Below are positions 1 to 11,055 of a DNA stretch of 64,000 bases, one piece after another. The notes beneath the pieces are model-generated. The model made no database searches. It saw only the letters and a program-made list of their open reading frames with translations, and was not told where the DNA came from. Numbering within the stretch: position 1 is the stretch's first letter; the number at the start of each line of letters is the position of its first letter. This DNA is from Okapia johnstoni. Its lineage: Eukaryota > Chordata > Mammalia > Artiodactyla > Giraffidae. The stretch covers positions 46,320,001 through 46,384,000 of the forward strand of contig CM044312.1 of NCBI GenBank assembly GCA_024291935.2, written 5' to 3'. The translations under genes and the position numbers were made by a program.

Positions 1-2017
1 AAAAATTAAATTAGAAATGAAAGTAATTTGGTTCAATGAAAGAAAAAAAAAACTCAAAGTAGGGGGGAAAAAAAAGGCCAAATTGCATAGAGGTCAGGAT
101 TGCCAGGAAGGTTTACTTCTTAAAGTCTTATAAATAGAAGGTAATTTCTAAAATGTCAAGGTTTTCTCGGCTCAATTAAAATTATTTGTAGCACAAATGG
201 TTGAGACCAGGGAGTACTTTAAACCATGGAAATGCAGTTACAAGAATAATAAGCAACTAGGTTATTGTTGTTTAGGAGAAACCTTATTTAAATGTTGAAG
301 AATTTCAATCATGTCGGATGCCAGAAAGGGCCAGTTATAAAGGGAAGTAGAGCTGTTTTCCCTCAGATTTCTTTCCCCTGCTTCCACTTAGAAATAGGAG
401 ACTGCCAAGAGCCATTTTGCAATCGAAACAACTTCATTTCCCATGTCCATTTGGAAGAAAGAGCTATAACTCAACTAATACACATTTAGGACAGGTTGGG
501 GAATGGCTGTGATGCTGCATCCCTGAGCTCAGAGCATATAACTTCTTTCTAAATGTATTTTGGACTCCATGGCTGTCATCTACTAAAGGATGAATTTTGC
601 AAATATTATGAACTTATCCATTTGGGAAGCAAAAACAAATATCGGATAGACCCAGCTTTTGTCATAGATAAATAGTTCTTTACACAGCAAGCCCAGGAGT
701 GTTCAGAGCAACCTTGCAAAGTCCAATGAAGTGTCAGTTCAAGCCAGAGGCATTATCATTTACTGTCAACATGGACTGTCACCATTTATGGCCATAATCG
801 GAAAAATTACTGATGATTGATACTGACGGCAATGATGATTACTCTTGCAATAAGCTTAATTAAAATAATGAAGTGCTACTGCATGTGACTTAATTGTGGC
901 ACGGGTGGGATAATGTGTACATGCCACAAGGAAGTCACTAACCTGCATGACATTCATATTTCAGTCCTGACACAGCTGGGGAGCCCGAGACACTGTGTGT
1001 GATTTCCATGGCCCCCTCCCTTCCTTCTTAGGCCCACAACTCCTCATCCTTCTTGCACACATAATTGCTGGAGTAAGTGAAATAGCAAGAGTTCTGCTTG
1101 TTACTCCTTTCTGCTGCAAATAGAGCTCAGCAGATGACTGGGACTGTCTCTTCCTTATTGGCCTTCCTGTGGAGCTACTGACCATACTGCGTGGGGATAA
1201 CAAGTTAATCTCTGTGCTTCCCCGCCACTAGTCACCCACACAAACAAAGACGAGGGAAACCTTACAGAGAGAAGTGCTTCAGACCTACTGGAACACCAGC
1301 TCTGAAAGCCGACTCTCGGCTGGCCCCTGCCATCAGTTCCTTTTTCTTCCCAGAGCTTTTTGCTGCTTTCTTTTCCTCTGTTCCTCCTGGACTTGGGGTG
1401 TGGGGGAGATAGGAGGAGAAAGAATAAAAACTTTGGATGGACTTTTAAACCACCCAGAAGGTCAACCTCAAACCCAGTCCTGTGTCCATTTCACGTAATT
1501 GTTGAAGGCCTTAAAAACACAAACAGCTCTCATCCACAGCGGGAAGATCAAAGAGACATTTACCCACTTGCTTAACTTAGAAAAAATAAAACACCCAGTG
1601 CAAATTGTGGGCTTTTAACTATCTTGCGGGACCAAAAACTTAATCAGAGTGCTGAGGACTATAAACATGTAGGAAGGGAAGCAGACAGTCATTAAAATCT
1701 GATTATGAGGCCAGCAGTGCTGATCGGGCCCGATTGCCAGCCTCCCTGTGGAGGGATCGGCTGAAAGAGAAAGGAGCGTGATGGAAATCAGCCTTGAGCA
1801 TCTTTCCTGCACATTTAGAAGAATGTGAAGCCATAGGGACCACTACACCTTACCTCCTTTCAAGAGAAAATTTGGCCTCAATGGTTCATGGAATTGTTTT
1901 CCCTTCTGCTCACTCACAAAACGTTCATTGTATATCTATTATAGGAAGACAGAACAATGCAAACTCTCCGGTAGCATATCATAGCAACCTTCTCTGGCTA
2001 CGAGGAACTGGGATTTG
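1..2017. other. Unique DNA, no gene recognised
   Basis: No exon, RNA gene or clear young repeat is visible. Open frames are short (about 80 codons or fewer) and resemble no family I know. The part at about 740-960 is AT-rich with several TAAT/ATTA cores and no repeat signature, and 1620-1800 is also repeat-free; both are candidates for conserved non-coding sequence, which single-genome reading cannot confirm. Confidence 0.6.
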
Positions 2018-2260
2018 TTTCATTTGTTCATTCAACAAACATTTACTGAGCATAATCTATATGCCAGGCTGTGTTTTGGGTGCTGAGGACACAGCAACAC
2101 CATGACAAAGATCTTTGCCCTGATTGGGCTTATATCCTAGAACAGAGAGATGCACAATAAGCACATAAGCAAAATATATCGGTTGCAGAAACGATGTAGA
2201 CAAGGATAGGAGGTGTGAGGGGAGGGCTGCGATCTTAGATGACAGCCAGAAAAGACCACA
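2018..2260. repeat. Ancient mammalian interspersed repeat, family not resolved
   Basis: Carries the common mammalian motif of the form attcaacaaacatttactga followed by a degenerate 'tgccaggctgtgttttgggtgctgaggac' type block and a stretch about items per 'gggcttatatcctaga'. Similar diverged blocks occur at 2886, 5824, 9520, 11781, 36905, 54448 and 62860. I recognise the motif but cannot assign a family name by eye. Confidence 0.5.
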
Positions 2261-2397
2261 CCGAGAAGGGACACTTGAGTAGACACCGAGGAAGTGCTTC
2301 TTGGAAAAACTAGGACTGGAGTCAGGAAGAGCTACCAGGACAAGTTCTTAAAAGAAGGAACAGGAGTGACATGTATGGAATGCCATCCTGTGACAGA

Positions 2398-2604
2398 GCT
2401 CCCTAGCTGGCACAGTGGTACATAATCTGCCTGCCAATACAGGCGATGTGAGAGATGGGTTCAATCCCTTGGTCAGGAAGAGCACTTGGAGTAGGAAATG
2501 GCAACACACTCCAGTATTCTTGACTGGGAAATTCCATGTACAGAGGAGCATGGCAGGCTATAGTCCATGGTGTTACACAAGAGCTGAGCACAACAACACA
2601 ACAC
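2398..2604 (+). repeat. Bov-tA SINE
   Basis: The tRNA-like head (gctggcacagtggtacataa), a B-box-like 'gggttcaatccc', and the Bov-A body ('cactccagtattcttg', 'atggcaggctatagtcca') appear in order. It is bounded by a perfect 11-bp target-site duplication, cctgtgacaga, at 2387-2397 and 2605-2615. The body is clearly diverged from the usual consensus, so it is a moderately old copy. Confidence 0.93.
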
Positions 2605-2847
2605 CCTGTGACAGACACAACGTTGGCCAGTTTACCTATACTATCTCTTAATTTAATAGTGACTTCTGTTGGCACACATCTAATTGCAACCAATTAGGTG
2701 ATGAAAGCCAAATGCACTTAGGTCAGTGCCTAGGGCTGTCTGTCGTCCCAACTCTGAAGTCCCCTGGAGCCTATCAAAACAAATGGCTCTGGAACTACAT
2801 TCCCATAGCACCTTGATCACACTTCTATTACCGTGTTAGGTATCAGC

Positions 2848-2895
2848 TCATCTGTCTGTCTGTCCATCTATCCACCCACTTATCTATCCATCCAA
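2848..2895. repeat. TCTG/TCCA/TCTA simple repeat
   Basis: Imperfect tetranucleotide run (tctgtctgtctgtccatcta and following) directly upstream of an ancient repeat that begins near 2886. Likely a diverged microsatellite. Confidence 0.6.
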
Positions 2896-3004
2896 CAAAT
2901 GTTTATTGAGCACCTGCTCTGCCAGGCACCCTTCGAGACCCTAAGGTTTGCGATGTAAACAAAGCTAGCAAAAAGCTCTGCCTTTGCTGGTCTTACATCC
3001 TAAA
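2886..3004. repeat. Ancient mammalian interspersed repeat, family not resolved
   Basis: Shows 'aacaaatgtttattgagcac' followed by 'tgccaggcacc' and 'gtcttacatcct', the same type of block as at 2018-2260. Confidence 0.5.
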
Positions 3005-3104
3005 CATATTTCCCTTCTCCAGGGGATCTTCCCAACCCAGGGATCGAATCCAGGTCTCCTGCATTTCAGGAGGATTCTTTACCAACTGAGCTATCAGGGA
3101 AGCC
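3005..3104 (-). repeat. Bov-tA SINE, head fragment
   Basis: Reverse complement of the tRNA-like head and the start of the Bov-A body: 'ttctccaggggatcttccca', 'gggatcgaatcc' (B-box region) and 'gctatcagggaagccc' at the 5' end of the element. The 3' half of the SINE is missing. Confidence 0.9.
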
Positions 3105-5015
3105 CTACGTTCTAAATAGGGATCTGGAAAAGAAAATAACTAAATACATGTCATATGGTCATGGTCCCAGAGCTTCCACATCTTGTTTCTGAAACCCCAA
3201 AACTTGCTGTTGGTGATGGAGCTAAAGGAACTGAAAAACACCTCTATCCTTCCTAGGATATACCTCATTTGCAAATAAAGGCAGACAAATTTCCATGATG
3301 CTACCTGGGAGGAAATACCACTAAATATAAACGTTGACTCCCATGCGCACTCCACTAAACTGGAATATGTAAAATAAAAAGTCAAAGATCATTCCAAGTA
3401 GTGATGTTAAATTGACAAAAGACCCTGTGGGTTTTACTGGACCTGTTTACCTGGTTTGTCCTATTCTCTCCCACCTTCTCATCTGTCAAGACTTCAGGGA
3501 TGTGTTGGCTTTCATTTCCTTGAAATAGTTAATCTTTGCAACCCAGGTTCCAAATGGGAGGTTTAAACTGGGATCAGCTCACTCTATGAGCAGGTCATTT
3601 AAGAGCTCAATCTCATCTTTGAAATATAGATTAGCCAGGAGAGTATGAGTTCAGCATTTCTCTGTAATGTTGTTTCATTGATCCTGCAGGCCAACTGGAC
3701 ATGGCTTCAGACAGATACCTAAAAATTAGTTTTAAAACTTTCCCATCTTTTAATATTTTATAACCTGTCAGAAAATCAATTATGGACTCTGCCCCCTTTC
3801 AATGCTTGGCTTCATAGGAGCCGATGTTTAACCAAAGTGAGGTTCTTTCCTCTCCTTTACAAAAGCAACAGACAAATTCAGAGTGAATGATGACTTCAGG
3901 GAAATTCTTGGATTTGTAAAGATTTAGAGATGAATTGAATAGCTTTGACCTGCCAAGTCCAGAGCTTGGCTTTCTCTCTCTCCAGTGCAATAACCAGAGA
4001 CTGGTTTCCCTAAACCCTGGGAAAGATCAGGGATCCAGAGGCTAGTGCTATGGGGACCCAGGCATAATTTGAACTTGTCAAATATCTTGATATATTTTTT
4101 CAAGCCAAGTGAACCACAAAGGGCTTTATCCAAAACCCATCCCTCCTTTTAGGCACACACGTACACATGGAACATAGTCTTTCAGATTTAAAAATATCTT
4201 TCTATTTTTTGTAACAGAGAAGGATTTAATGGAAAGAAAAACATTAGGATACATGCTGAAGTGATTTTTATTTTCTTCATTACCTTTTCTATACTCTGTG
4301 AAATTTCTAATATGAAAATGTATTAATGTTTTTTTAAATAACTTATCAAAGTTACACCAATGTAACATCAAGAAAGTGGAGTTAATTTCAGTATCAGGTT
4401 AACAATAAAAATTCCAACTTCCATATCATGGGAGCTATTAAAGAAAACACATATGAACCTGTTTCTACTGAATGGCCAAGTACATCAAGATGAACCATAG
4501 TTTGTCCCATGAAAATATTAAACATTCACAATTTAAGAAATTAGGGGTGAGGAAGGAGGGAGGAAGAGATAGAGGGGAGAAAAGAAAAAGTCCTGAGCCA
4601 GGAGGAAAGGGAATAAAAAGAAGAGGAGATGAAAAGTCAGAAAAAGAACATAGACTGAGTCAGGTGGCTGAGGAACCAATAATGTGTTGGGTTCGGTAGG
4701 GAAATTCCAGCTCATCTCATACCCACATTTATTGCAGTAACAGCAGGAGACATGGTACAATAATCCTCATCCCTGGTAGAAGCTATAGCACCACTGAATG
4801 CTATTCTTCAAGTGGAAGTGAAACCCTTGCTGTCTTTGTTATACCGATATTTAATAACCAGAAGAGTCCTGGGAGAAAGACACCTAAGGTATCTGCCTTT
4901 GGAATAGTGGCCACTGCTGCCAGAATAGGGATACCAGTTATCTGTCTCTCTTTCCACTTTCTAACAATTGTGGCCTGAAATCCAAAATTCAGAGGTCTGT
5001 CACCAGTTGAGTCTA
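3105..5015. other. Unique DNA with purine-rich patch and an old L1 trace
   Basis: No gene is recognised. About 4545-4650 is strongly purine-rich (gaggaaggagggaggaagag and following). About 4240-4350 resembles the 3' UTR of an old L1, plus strand ('gatttttattttcttcatta', 'gaaatttctaatatgaaaat'). The rest shows nothing assignable. Confidence 0.5.
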
Positions 5016-5019
5016 AAAG

Positions 5020-5245
5020 CTTGGGAAAACCCCAGTGGTGCTAGTGGTAAAAGAACCCTCCTGCCAGTGCAAGAGACATAGGAGAGTGAGTTCAATCCCT
5101 GGAACAGGAAGATCCCCTGGAGAAGGAAATGGTAACCCACTCCAGTATTCTTGCCTGGAGAATCGCATGGACAGAGGAGCCTGGCAGGCTACAGTCCATA
5201 GGGTCACAAAGAGTCAGACATGACTCAAGCAACTTAGCATGCATG
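5020..5245 (+). repeat. Bov-tA SINE
   Basis: Head 'ccccagtggtgctagtggta', B-box-like 'gagttcaatccctgg', body 'cactccagtattcttgcctg' and 3' part 'gggtcacaaagagtcagaca' are all present. A short purine-rich stretch (agaagaaagaagaaag) follows the tail. I see no convincing target-site duplication. Confidence 0.92.
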
Positions 5246-5627
5246 CAGCAAGCGGAAACAGAGAGAAGAAAGAAGAAAGAAGGTAGAAAGACGGCAGATG
5301 GGGAAAGGGGGTTGAGGTGGCCATAGTGAATCACAGTGAACAGTTTACCTAAGAGATTAACAAAGAATACATTGAATTTCTGCTTTGTGCCTACCTGGTT
5401 CTGAGAACTCAAGTTCTTTCTTGGTTATCACATTTGCCAAATTTGCCAAGTCCCTGAAATGTGTTATCAGGTAAATTAACCATTTTTTTTCCCCCAGCAA
5501 ATAGAAAGAACCATGTTGTTTTCTTAGTCCCATTTGGCAATGACATTTCATACTGAATAGGGGAAATGTCTAAATATCCTCCTACTTATTAGTTACAGAG
5601 GTGCCCAATGTAGGCCTCACTCTCAAA

Positions 5628-5808
5628 TCCACCTCTCACTAGCAGCAAGAGCTTGAGCAAGTCATCATACCTCCCTCACTGAGCTTTATCACCTCTGAAA
5701 TGCAGAAAATATTATAATAATAGTACCTACCTCTCCAAGTGGTTACAAGGGTCACTCTTATTAGTGAAGGTGAAACACTTAGAAAAGTGCCTGGCATGAA
5801 TTTAGAGC
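5628..5808 (+). repeat. MIR SINE
   Basis: MIR order is kept: 'gagcttgagcaagtcatcat', 'tcacctctgaaatgcagaaa', 'ataatagtacctacctctcc', 'aaagtgcctggcatgaattt'. The copy is diverged, as expected for a mammalian-wide SINE. Confidence 0.8.
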
Positions 5809-5823
5809 TCTGTTTTAATTTCG

Positions 5824-5930
5824 ATCGTTGACAGACATTTTTAGTACCTGTTATGTGCCATGCACCATGCTGAATACCAGGAAAAGTGGAGATGTCTTTG
5901 GAGCTTACATTCCAATGAAGTCATAATAAC
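5824..5930. repeat. Ancient mammalian interspersed repeat, family not resolved
   Basis: 'acctgttatgtgccatgcac' and 'ggagcttacattccaatgaa' place it with the block at 2018-2260. Confidence 0.45.
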
Positions 5931-5949
5931 ATCATGACAAAAATAGCAG

Positions 5950-6418
5950 TAACAGTGGCAGCTAGAATTTATTGGGAGTGTAATATGCAAAACCTAATTT
6001 GATCTTCATACAAACCTTATGAGGTGCTGTGCTGTGCTGTGCTTAGTTGCTCAGTCGTGTCCGACTCTTTGCAGTCCCAAGGACTGCAGCCTGCCAGGTT
6101 CCTCTGTCCATGGGGATTCCCCAGACAAGAATGAATACTGGAGTGGGTTGCCATGCCCTCCTCCAGGGGATCTTCCCAATCCAGAGATCGAACCCAGGTC
6201 TCCCACACTGCAGGCGGATAATTTACCAGCTGAGCTACCAGGGAAGCCCAACCTTACCGGGCAAGTAGGAATAGTATTTATAGGAGAGGAATCCATGGAC
6301 TTAGAAAGGTTAAGTACTTTGATCACACAGCATAGCCAGTGAGCAGCTGAGCCAGGGCTAAAGCCAACTGATACGGATCCCAAGTTCTAGGTCTTAACCT
6401 TGTCTTTCTATCATTTTA
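5950..6418 (-). repeat. MIR SINE, split by a Bov-tA insertion
   Basis: Left part 5950-6019 gives the reverse complement of the MIR 3' half ('gaatttattgggagtgtaat', 'gatcttcatacaaaccttat'). Right part 6250-6418 continues it ('gaaaggttaagtactttgat', 'cagtgagcagctgagccagg', 'tctaggtcttaaccttgtct'). The join at the duplicated aacctta shows that the SINE at 6020-6249 landed inside it. Confidence 0.8.
6020..6249 (-). repeat. Bov-tA SINE nested in MIR
   Basis: Reads on the minus strand from 'gagctaccagggaagccc' (head, right side) to 'ttgctcagtcgtgtccgact' (3' body, left side), ending in a short GCTGT repeat (6023-6041) in the tail position. The 7-bp direct repeat aacctta lies at 6013-6019 and 6250-6256. 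Confidence 0.94.
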
Positions 6419-6542
6419 GGGGAATGTGGGCTACTTGCAAATAACAGTCATGGTTCTGGGGAACTGCACATCCACCTTGTGTCTCCACCTTAAAGCGTCA
6501 TTACCCTGCCTCCATTTCTTTTATGCCAGGCATTGAATTTTT

Positions 6543-6760
6543 GGGGGCTTCCCAGGTGGTGCTAGTGGTAAGGAACCTGCCTGCCAATGCAGGAGACGTA
6601 AGAGGCACGGGTTCAATCCCTGGATCAGGAAGATCCTGGAGGAGGAAATGGCAACCCACTTCAGTATTCCTGTCTGGGGAATCCCATGGATAGAGGAACT
6701 TGGAAGGCTACAATCCATGGGGTCACAAAGAGTCAGACATGACTGAGCACCCAGGCACTT
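6543..6760 (+). repeat. Bov-tA SINE
   Basis: Complete copy from 'gggcttcccaggtggtgcta' to 'gtcagacatgactgagcacc'. It is flanked by attgaattttt at 6532-6542 and 6761-6771. Together with the minus-strand copy at 6020-6249 it forms an inverted pair about 290 bp apart. Confidence 0.94.
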
Positions 6761-6771
6761 ATTGAATTTTT

Positions 6772-8049
6772 TGGTACCACCCATTTAATGTGATAACATA
6801 AAACTACTGGGTGTAAAACATCTTCCCAACTGGTCAGAGGAACAACTCAGCATCTGAAAGAACGTTTAACACTGTTCAGTTCGGCCTTCATGCTGGGAGA
6901 CAAGCGCACATCTCGAGGCCTACCCTGAGCCAATCACTGGAGAAGGGTCTAATTGGTTAATCATATAAATTACAATCACTTAATCATTTTAATCACCATC
7001 AGCCAATTAGCTCAGAGTTATGGGCTCTGAGGTAACAGTTATGCAAATGTTTGTTCCACTGTAAGCTATTAACAGCCATAGTTCCTCCATCAAGCAGACA
7101 GAGACTGATGGGTGGGGGAGAAAAAGGAAAGTGAGCATTTGTTCAGTTTAAACTTCTTTCCTGTTCAGTGGGGAGAAGCACCAAGCACAGTGATTTCTTT
7201 GTTTTCCTCTATGTGAGTGTGCCGTGTGGACTAGAGGGAAGTTCCTGAGGGCAGTGCAAGGGCTGGAGAGGGGGAGGATGGACCAGCTAAAAACTTGCCT
7301 GGGGCTGAGTTTAGCACACTACTGCCAAGAGCAGTGGCTTTGCTGGTTGCTTAGGATATATAGTGTTGCAGATAAGGAAACTGAGGACCAAAATGGGGAT
7401 ATGACTTTTACTGCTGCCTTTCCTCCACTAAGCAACTGAGAATTCCAGCAGTAATTCAGGGGGATTAGCTCAAGTGTGAACAGAGCATCTGTCTATATTT
7501 TTTCATTACCATCTATAACAGTAATAATCACTTTATAATAACAATGAAGAATATATAACACTGCTGAAAAGATAGGCTGTGATCAGTAGACCAGAAATTT
7601 TGAAGGATCCTTGAAACATTGGTGATGTGGGAGTAGATGTATTCTATACATCCAGTCTCTGGTTTAGTGCCTGGTATACGATAAGTGTTCAACAAACACT
7701 TGTGAACGGACAAATTATTAGTGGTTAATTGGAAACTCTTTAGGAAATAAAGGAGTTCTCATTTTTTAATATGAATGCGCTCTGCAAATATGTATGTATG
7801 TACTAGCATGCCCACAATGGTTGGCCTCTGCAGTAGCCTTCTGCTTGCTTTTATCCCCTGTCTGGGTGCTGATGTTCGGGTGGAGGGGTCAACAGAGTAG
7901 ACTGGCTCATTCGTGAGCCCCCCAATGTCATATTTTCAGGAATGAAGACAATGAGAAACAAACAGAATTGCAAAGACAGAACTAATTTTGTAAGCTGTGT
8001 GCAAGAAGTGACATGGTTTTATGGCCCTTAGAAAGACCATTTTGTGACT
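6772..8049. other. Unique DNA, AT-rich motif island at about 6950-7050
   Basis: No gene is recognised. About 6945-7050 has many homeodomain-type cores (taattgg, ttaatca, ccaattag) and an exact octamer ATGCAAAT at 7041-7048. About 7655-7715 has an ancient-repeat end ('tagtgcctggtatacgataa'). A TATG/TACA-like short run lies near 7790-7803. Confidence 0.5.
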
Positions 8050-8901
8050 ATGGCACTCTGTTACTGTTCAGTTGCTAAGCCATGCCTGACTCTTTGTGAC
8101 ACCATGGACTGCAGCACGCCAGGCTTGCCTGTCCTTCACTATCTCCTGGAATTTGCTCAAATTCATGTCCATTGAGTCAGTGATGCTATCTAACCATCTC
8201 ATCCTCCACTGCCCTCTTCTTCTTTTGCTTCCAATCTTTTCCAGCATCAGGGGCTTTTGCAACGAATCACCTCTTCACATCAGGTGGCCAAAGTATTGGA
8301 GATTTAGCTTCAGCATCAGTCCTTCCAATGAATATTCAGGGTTGATTTGCTTTAGGATTGACTGCTCTGATCTCTTTGCAATCCAAGGGATGTCGAGAGT
8401 CTTCTCCAGCATCATAATTTGAAAGCATCAATTCTTTGGTACTCAGCCTTCTGTATGGTCCAACTCTCATATCCATACATGACTACTGGAAAAACCATAG
8501 CTTTGACTATTTGGACCTTTGTCAGCAAAGTGATGTCTCTACTTTGTAATACATTGTCTAGGTTTGCCACAGCTTTCCTTCCAAGGAACAAGAATGTTTT
8601 AATTTCATGGCTACAGTTACCATCTGCAGTGATTTTGGAGCCCAAGAAAAGAAAATGTGTCACTGCTTCCACTTTTTCCCCTTCTATTTACCATGAAGTG
8701 ATGGGACTGGATGCCATGATCTTCGTTTTTTGAATGTTGAGTTTTAAACCAACTTTTTCACACTCTTCTTTCACCCTCCTCTTCATTTTATGCCATTAGG
8801 CCTCAAATCACATCTGAGGTTGTTGATATTTCTCTTGGCAATCTTGATTTCAGCTTGTTATTCATCCAGCCTGGCATTTCACATGATGTTCTCTGTATAT
8901 A
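8050..8901 (-). repeat. BovB LINE, 3' part (first segment)
   Basis: Reverse complement of the BovB C-terminal coding region and 3' end. Translation gives pieces such as EAVTHFLFLGSKITADGNCS and VMYGYESWT, homologous to the C-terminal region of the larger BovB at 23117. Frames are interrupted, so it is a dead 5'-truncated copy. It continues at 9133 after a Bov-tA insertion that duplicated ctctgyatata (8891-8901 and 9133-9143). Confidence 0.93.
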
Positions 8902-9132
8902 GGGCTTCCTAGGTGGTGCTAGTGGTAAAGAACCTGCCTGCCAATGCAGGGGACGTAAGAGATTGGGATTTGATCACTAGATCGGGAAGATCCCCTGGAG
9001 GGGAGGACATGGCAACCCACTCCAGTATTCTTGCCTAGAGAATCCCATGGACAGAGGAGCCTGGCTGATTATACTCCATGGGGTCACAAAGAATCAGACA
9101 CGACTGAAGCGACTTATCATGCATGCAAACAC
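8902..9132 (+). repeat. Bov-tA SINE nested in BovB
   Basis: Head 'gggcttcctaggtggtgcta', body 'cactccagtattcttgccta' and end 'gactgaagcgacttatcatg'. It interrupts the BovB sequence at a point whose uninterrupted version is visible near 23985, and it is flanked by the 11-bp repeat ctctgyatata. Confidence 0.94.
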
Positions 9133-9172
9133 TCTGCATATAAGTTAAATAAATAGGGTGACAATATACAGC
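9133..9172 (-). repeat. BovB LINE, continuation after SINE insertion
   Basis: 'ctctgcatataagttaaata' and 'gggtgacaatatacagcctt' match the BovB copy near 23985-24026 in order and spacing. The element stops where the next Bov-tA begins. Confidence 0.9.
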
Positions 9173-9385
9173 CTTGTCCAACTCTTTGTGACCCAATGGA
9201 CTATAGCCCACCAGACTCCTCTGTCCATGGGATTTTCTAGGCAAGAATACTGGAATGGGTTCCCATTTCCTACTCCAGGGCATCTTCCTAAACCAGGGAT
9301 TGAACCCATGCCTCTTAAGTTTCCTGCATTAGCAGGAAGGATTTTTTTTTTTTTTTTTTTACCACTAGTACCACCTGGGAAGCCC
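9173..9385 (-). repeat. Bov-tA SINE with internal poly(T) run
   Basis: Reverse complement from 'accacctgggaagccc' (head) to 'ccaactctttgtgaccca'. The usual 'attctttaccact' segment carries about 20 T residues (9342-9361), that is a poly(A) run inside the tRNA-like head. The 3' tail beyond 'tgtccaactctttg' is missing at the junction with BovB. Confidence 0.9.
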
Positions 9386-9519
9386 ATTAAGGCAGTCTAG
9401 TCTTTATTTAAGGAATGCCTCAAGTAATCCTGAGACTTTGCCTGCCTTTGCAGGTTAGTTAAGAGTGGGGTTGGGGTTGGACCTTTCCTCTCCCCTTTAC
9501 CAAACACACATCATGTTTG

Positions 9520-9790
9520 TTACAAAATCTTCATTCATGTATTCAACAGTTCATGTTGAACTACTGAACTTCTGTTATGTGCCAGAGATCATGCAAGGGA
9601 CCAGGCAAATAGCACCAAATTGGCAAAACACTTGTGATATGATGACAAAGTGTTGCCACATTCAGAGAGGAGAGGTCAGTTCTTGAAGGCTGATGGAGTT
9701 TTGGAGAACTTCCTAAAGGAGGTGGTGTTTGATTTGGAGAAAAACTGAATAGGGATGAAGATAGGGAATTTAAAGGAGAACATTAATTTG
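9520..9790. repeat. Ancient mammalian interspersed repeat, family not resolved
   Basis: Has 'ttctgttatgtgccagagat' and later 'gagaacttcctaaaggaggt', the order seen in the same repeat type elsewhere in the window. Strongly diverged. Confidence 0.45.
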
Positions 9791-10514
9791 GAATCACACT
9801 TTATGGTACATACATGTATGAGAAATATCCATGTCATTAGTGTAGTGATAGTTTTTTAAAAAACTTTATTTTCCAACTTAGTGGTTTTTAATGCCTAAAG
9901 GGAGTAACTGGCCTTGTTTGAACTTGTTTACATAGATGGGGTCCAGAGTTGCCTTGCCCCTAGGCTGGTGGGTCAGTAGAGGTTTCATGGTAGCTTCTTG
10001 TTTGACCTGAGCAGATGACATCTCCCCTCTTGCTTGCCTTGCTTTAAAACTTCCTCAAATAGGGAAAATGATATTTACCTAACCTACCACTGTTGTAAGG
10101 AAAAACATAAAGAATATGGCAACACACTTCAGAGAATGAGGAACTGCCCTAAAAAATGCCTAACAATGAGTATGCTTAGGTTAGTGAGACACAGAAAACA
10201 ATGGGTAGAAATGGAAAATTCAACAAAAATTACATACAGAGGTTTTAAAGATTTTCTTCCTCTGTAAGTGTAAATAGAGCATTTATAACACTCTATTATT
10301 GAATTTAGATTTTTTTCTTGCACTTAATTAGTCAAAAGCCAGGTGAACACTCTGAAATCCTCTTACAGGTTAGACACTAGCCAGGGTCCATACTCGAAAG
10401 GACAGAGTGATTGAACCACTTCCCTCTTTGATTACTTCTCTGTTCTCTAGGTTTTGGACATGCAGTTTGTACTATATACATTTGCCCTTGCAACTTTGAA
10501 GTCATTTCGTTTGT
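9791..10514. other. Unique DNA, nothing recognised
   Basis: No gene and no repeat that I can name. Open frames on both strands are under 80 codons and have no family features. Confidence 0.5.
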
Positions 10515-10552
10515 CTTGGGGGGTCTCTCCACCTTTACCCCCAAATATATAT

Positions 10553-10668
10553 CCTGGAGAAGGGAAAGGCTACCCACTCCAGTATTCTGGCCTAGAGAAT
10601 TCTATGGACTGTATAGTCCATGGGGTCGCAAAGAGTCGGACACCACTGAGTGACTTTCACTTTCACTT
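10553..10668 (+). repeat. Bov-tA/Bov-A SINE, 5'-truncated
   Basis: Begins in the body ('cctggagaagggaaaggcta') and runs to the 3' end ('cactgagtgactttcacttt'). The tRNA-like head is absent. The copy sits between two long similar sequences (10515-10552, and 10666-10687 continued at 11052-11076). Confidence 0.9.
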
Positions 10669-10681
10669 GGGGGTCTCTCCA

Positions 10682-11055
10682 CTTTCAGTTCAGTTCAGTT
10701 GCTCAGTTGTGTCTGACTCTTTGCGACCCCATGAACCACAGCACACCAGGCCTCCCTGTCCATAACCAACTCCTGGAGTTTACCCAAACTCATGTCCATT
10801 GAGTCAGTGATGCCATCCAACCATCTCATCCTCTGTCGTCCCTTCCTCCTTCCGCCTTCAATCTTTCCCAGCATCAGGGTCTTTTCAAATGAGTTAGCTC
10901 TTCACATCAGGCCAAAGTATTGGAGTTTCAGCTTCAACATCAGTCCTTCCAATGAACACTCAGGACTGATCTCCTTTAGGATGGACTGGTTGGATCTCCT
11001 TGCAGTCCAAGGGACTCTCAAGAGTCTTCACCAACACCACAGTTCAAAAGCACCT
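10682..11055 (-). repeat. BovB LINE, 3' fragment
   Basis: Starts with the BovB 3' terminal repeat (ttcagttcagttcagttgct) and runs through the reverse complement of the C-terminal coding region ('gatgccatccaaccatctca', 'ccttccaatgaacactcagg') to 'accacagttcaaaagcacct'. It is 5'-truncated. A short duplication close to accttca may flank it. Confidence 0.92.

Noticed and set aside
5035..5223. Open frames with proteins like the EGNGNPLQYSCLENPMDRG type, repeated at many places
   Set aside because: They fall inside Bov-tA/Bov-A2 copies in all frames and are translations of SINE sequence, not genes.
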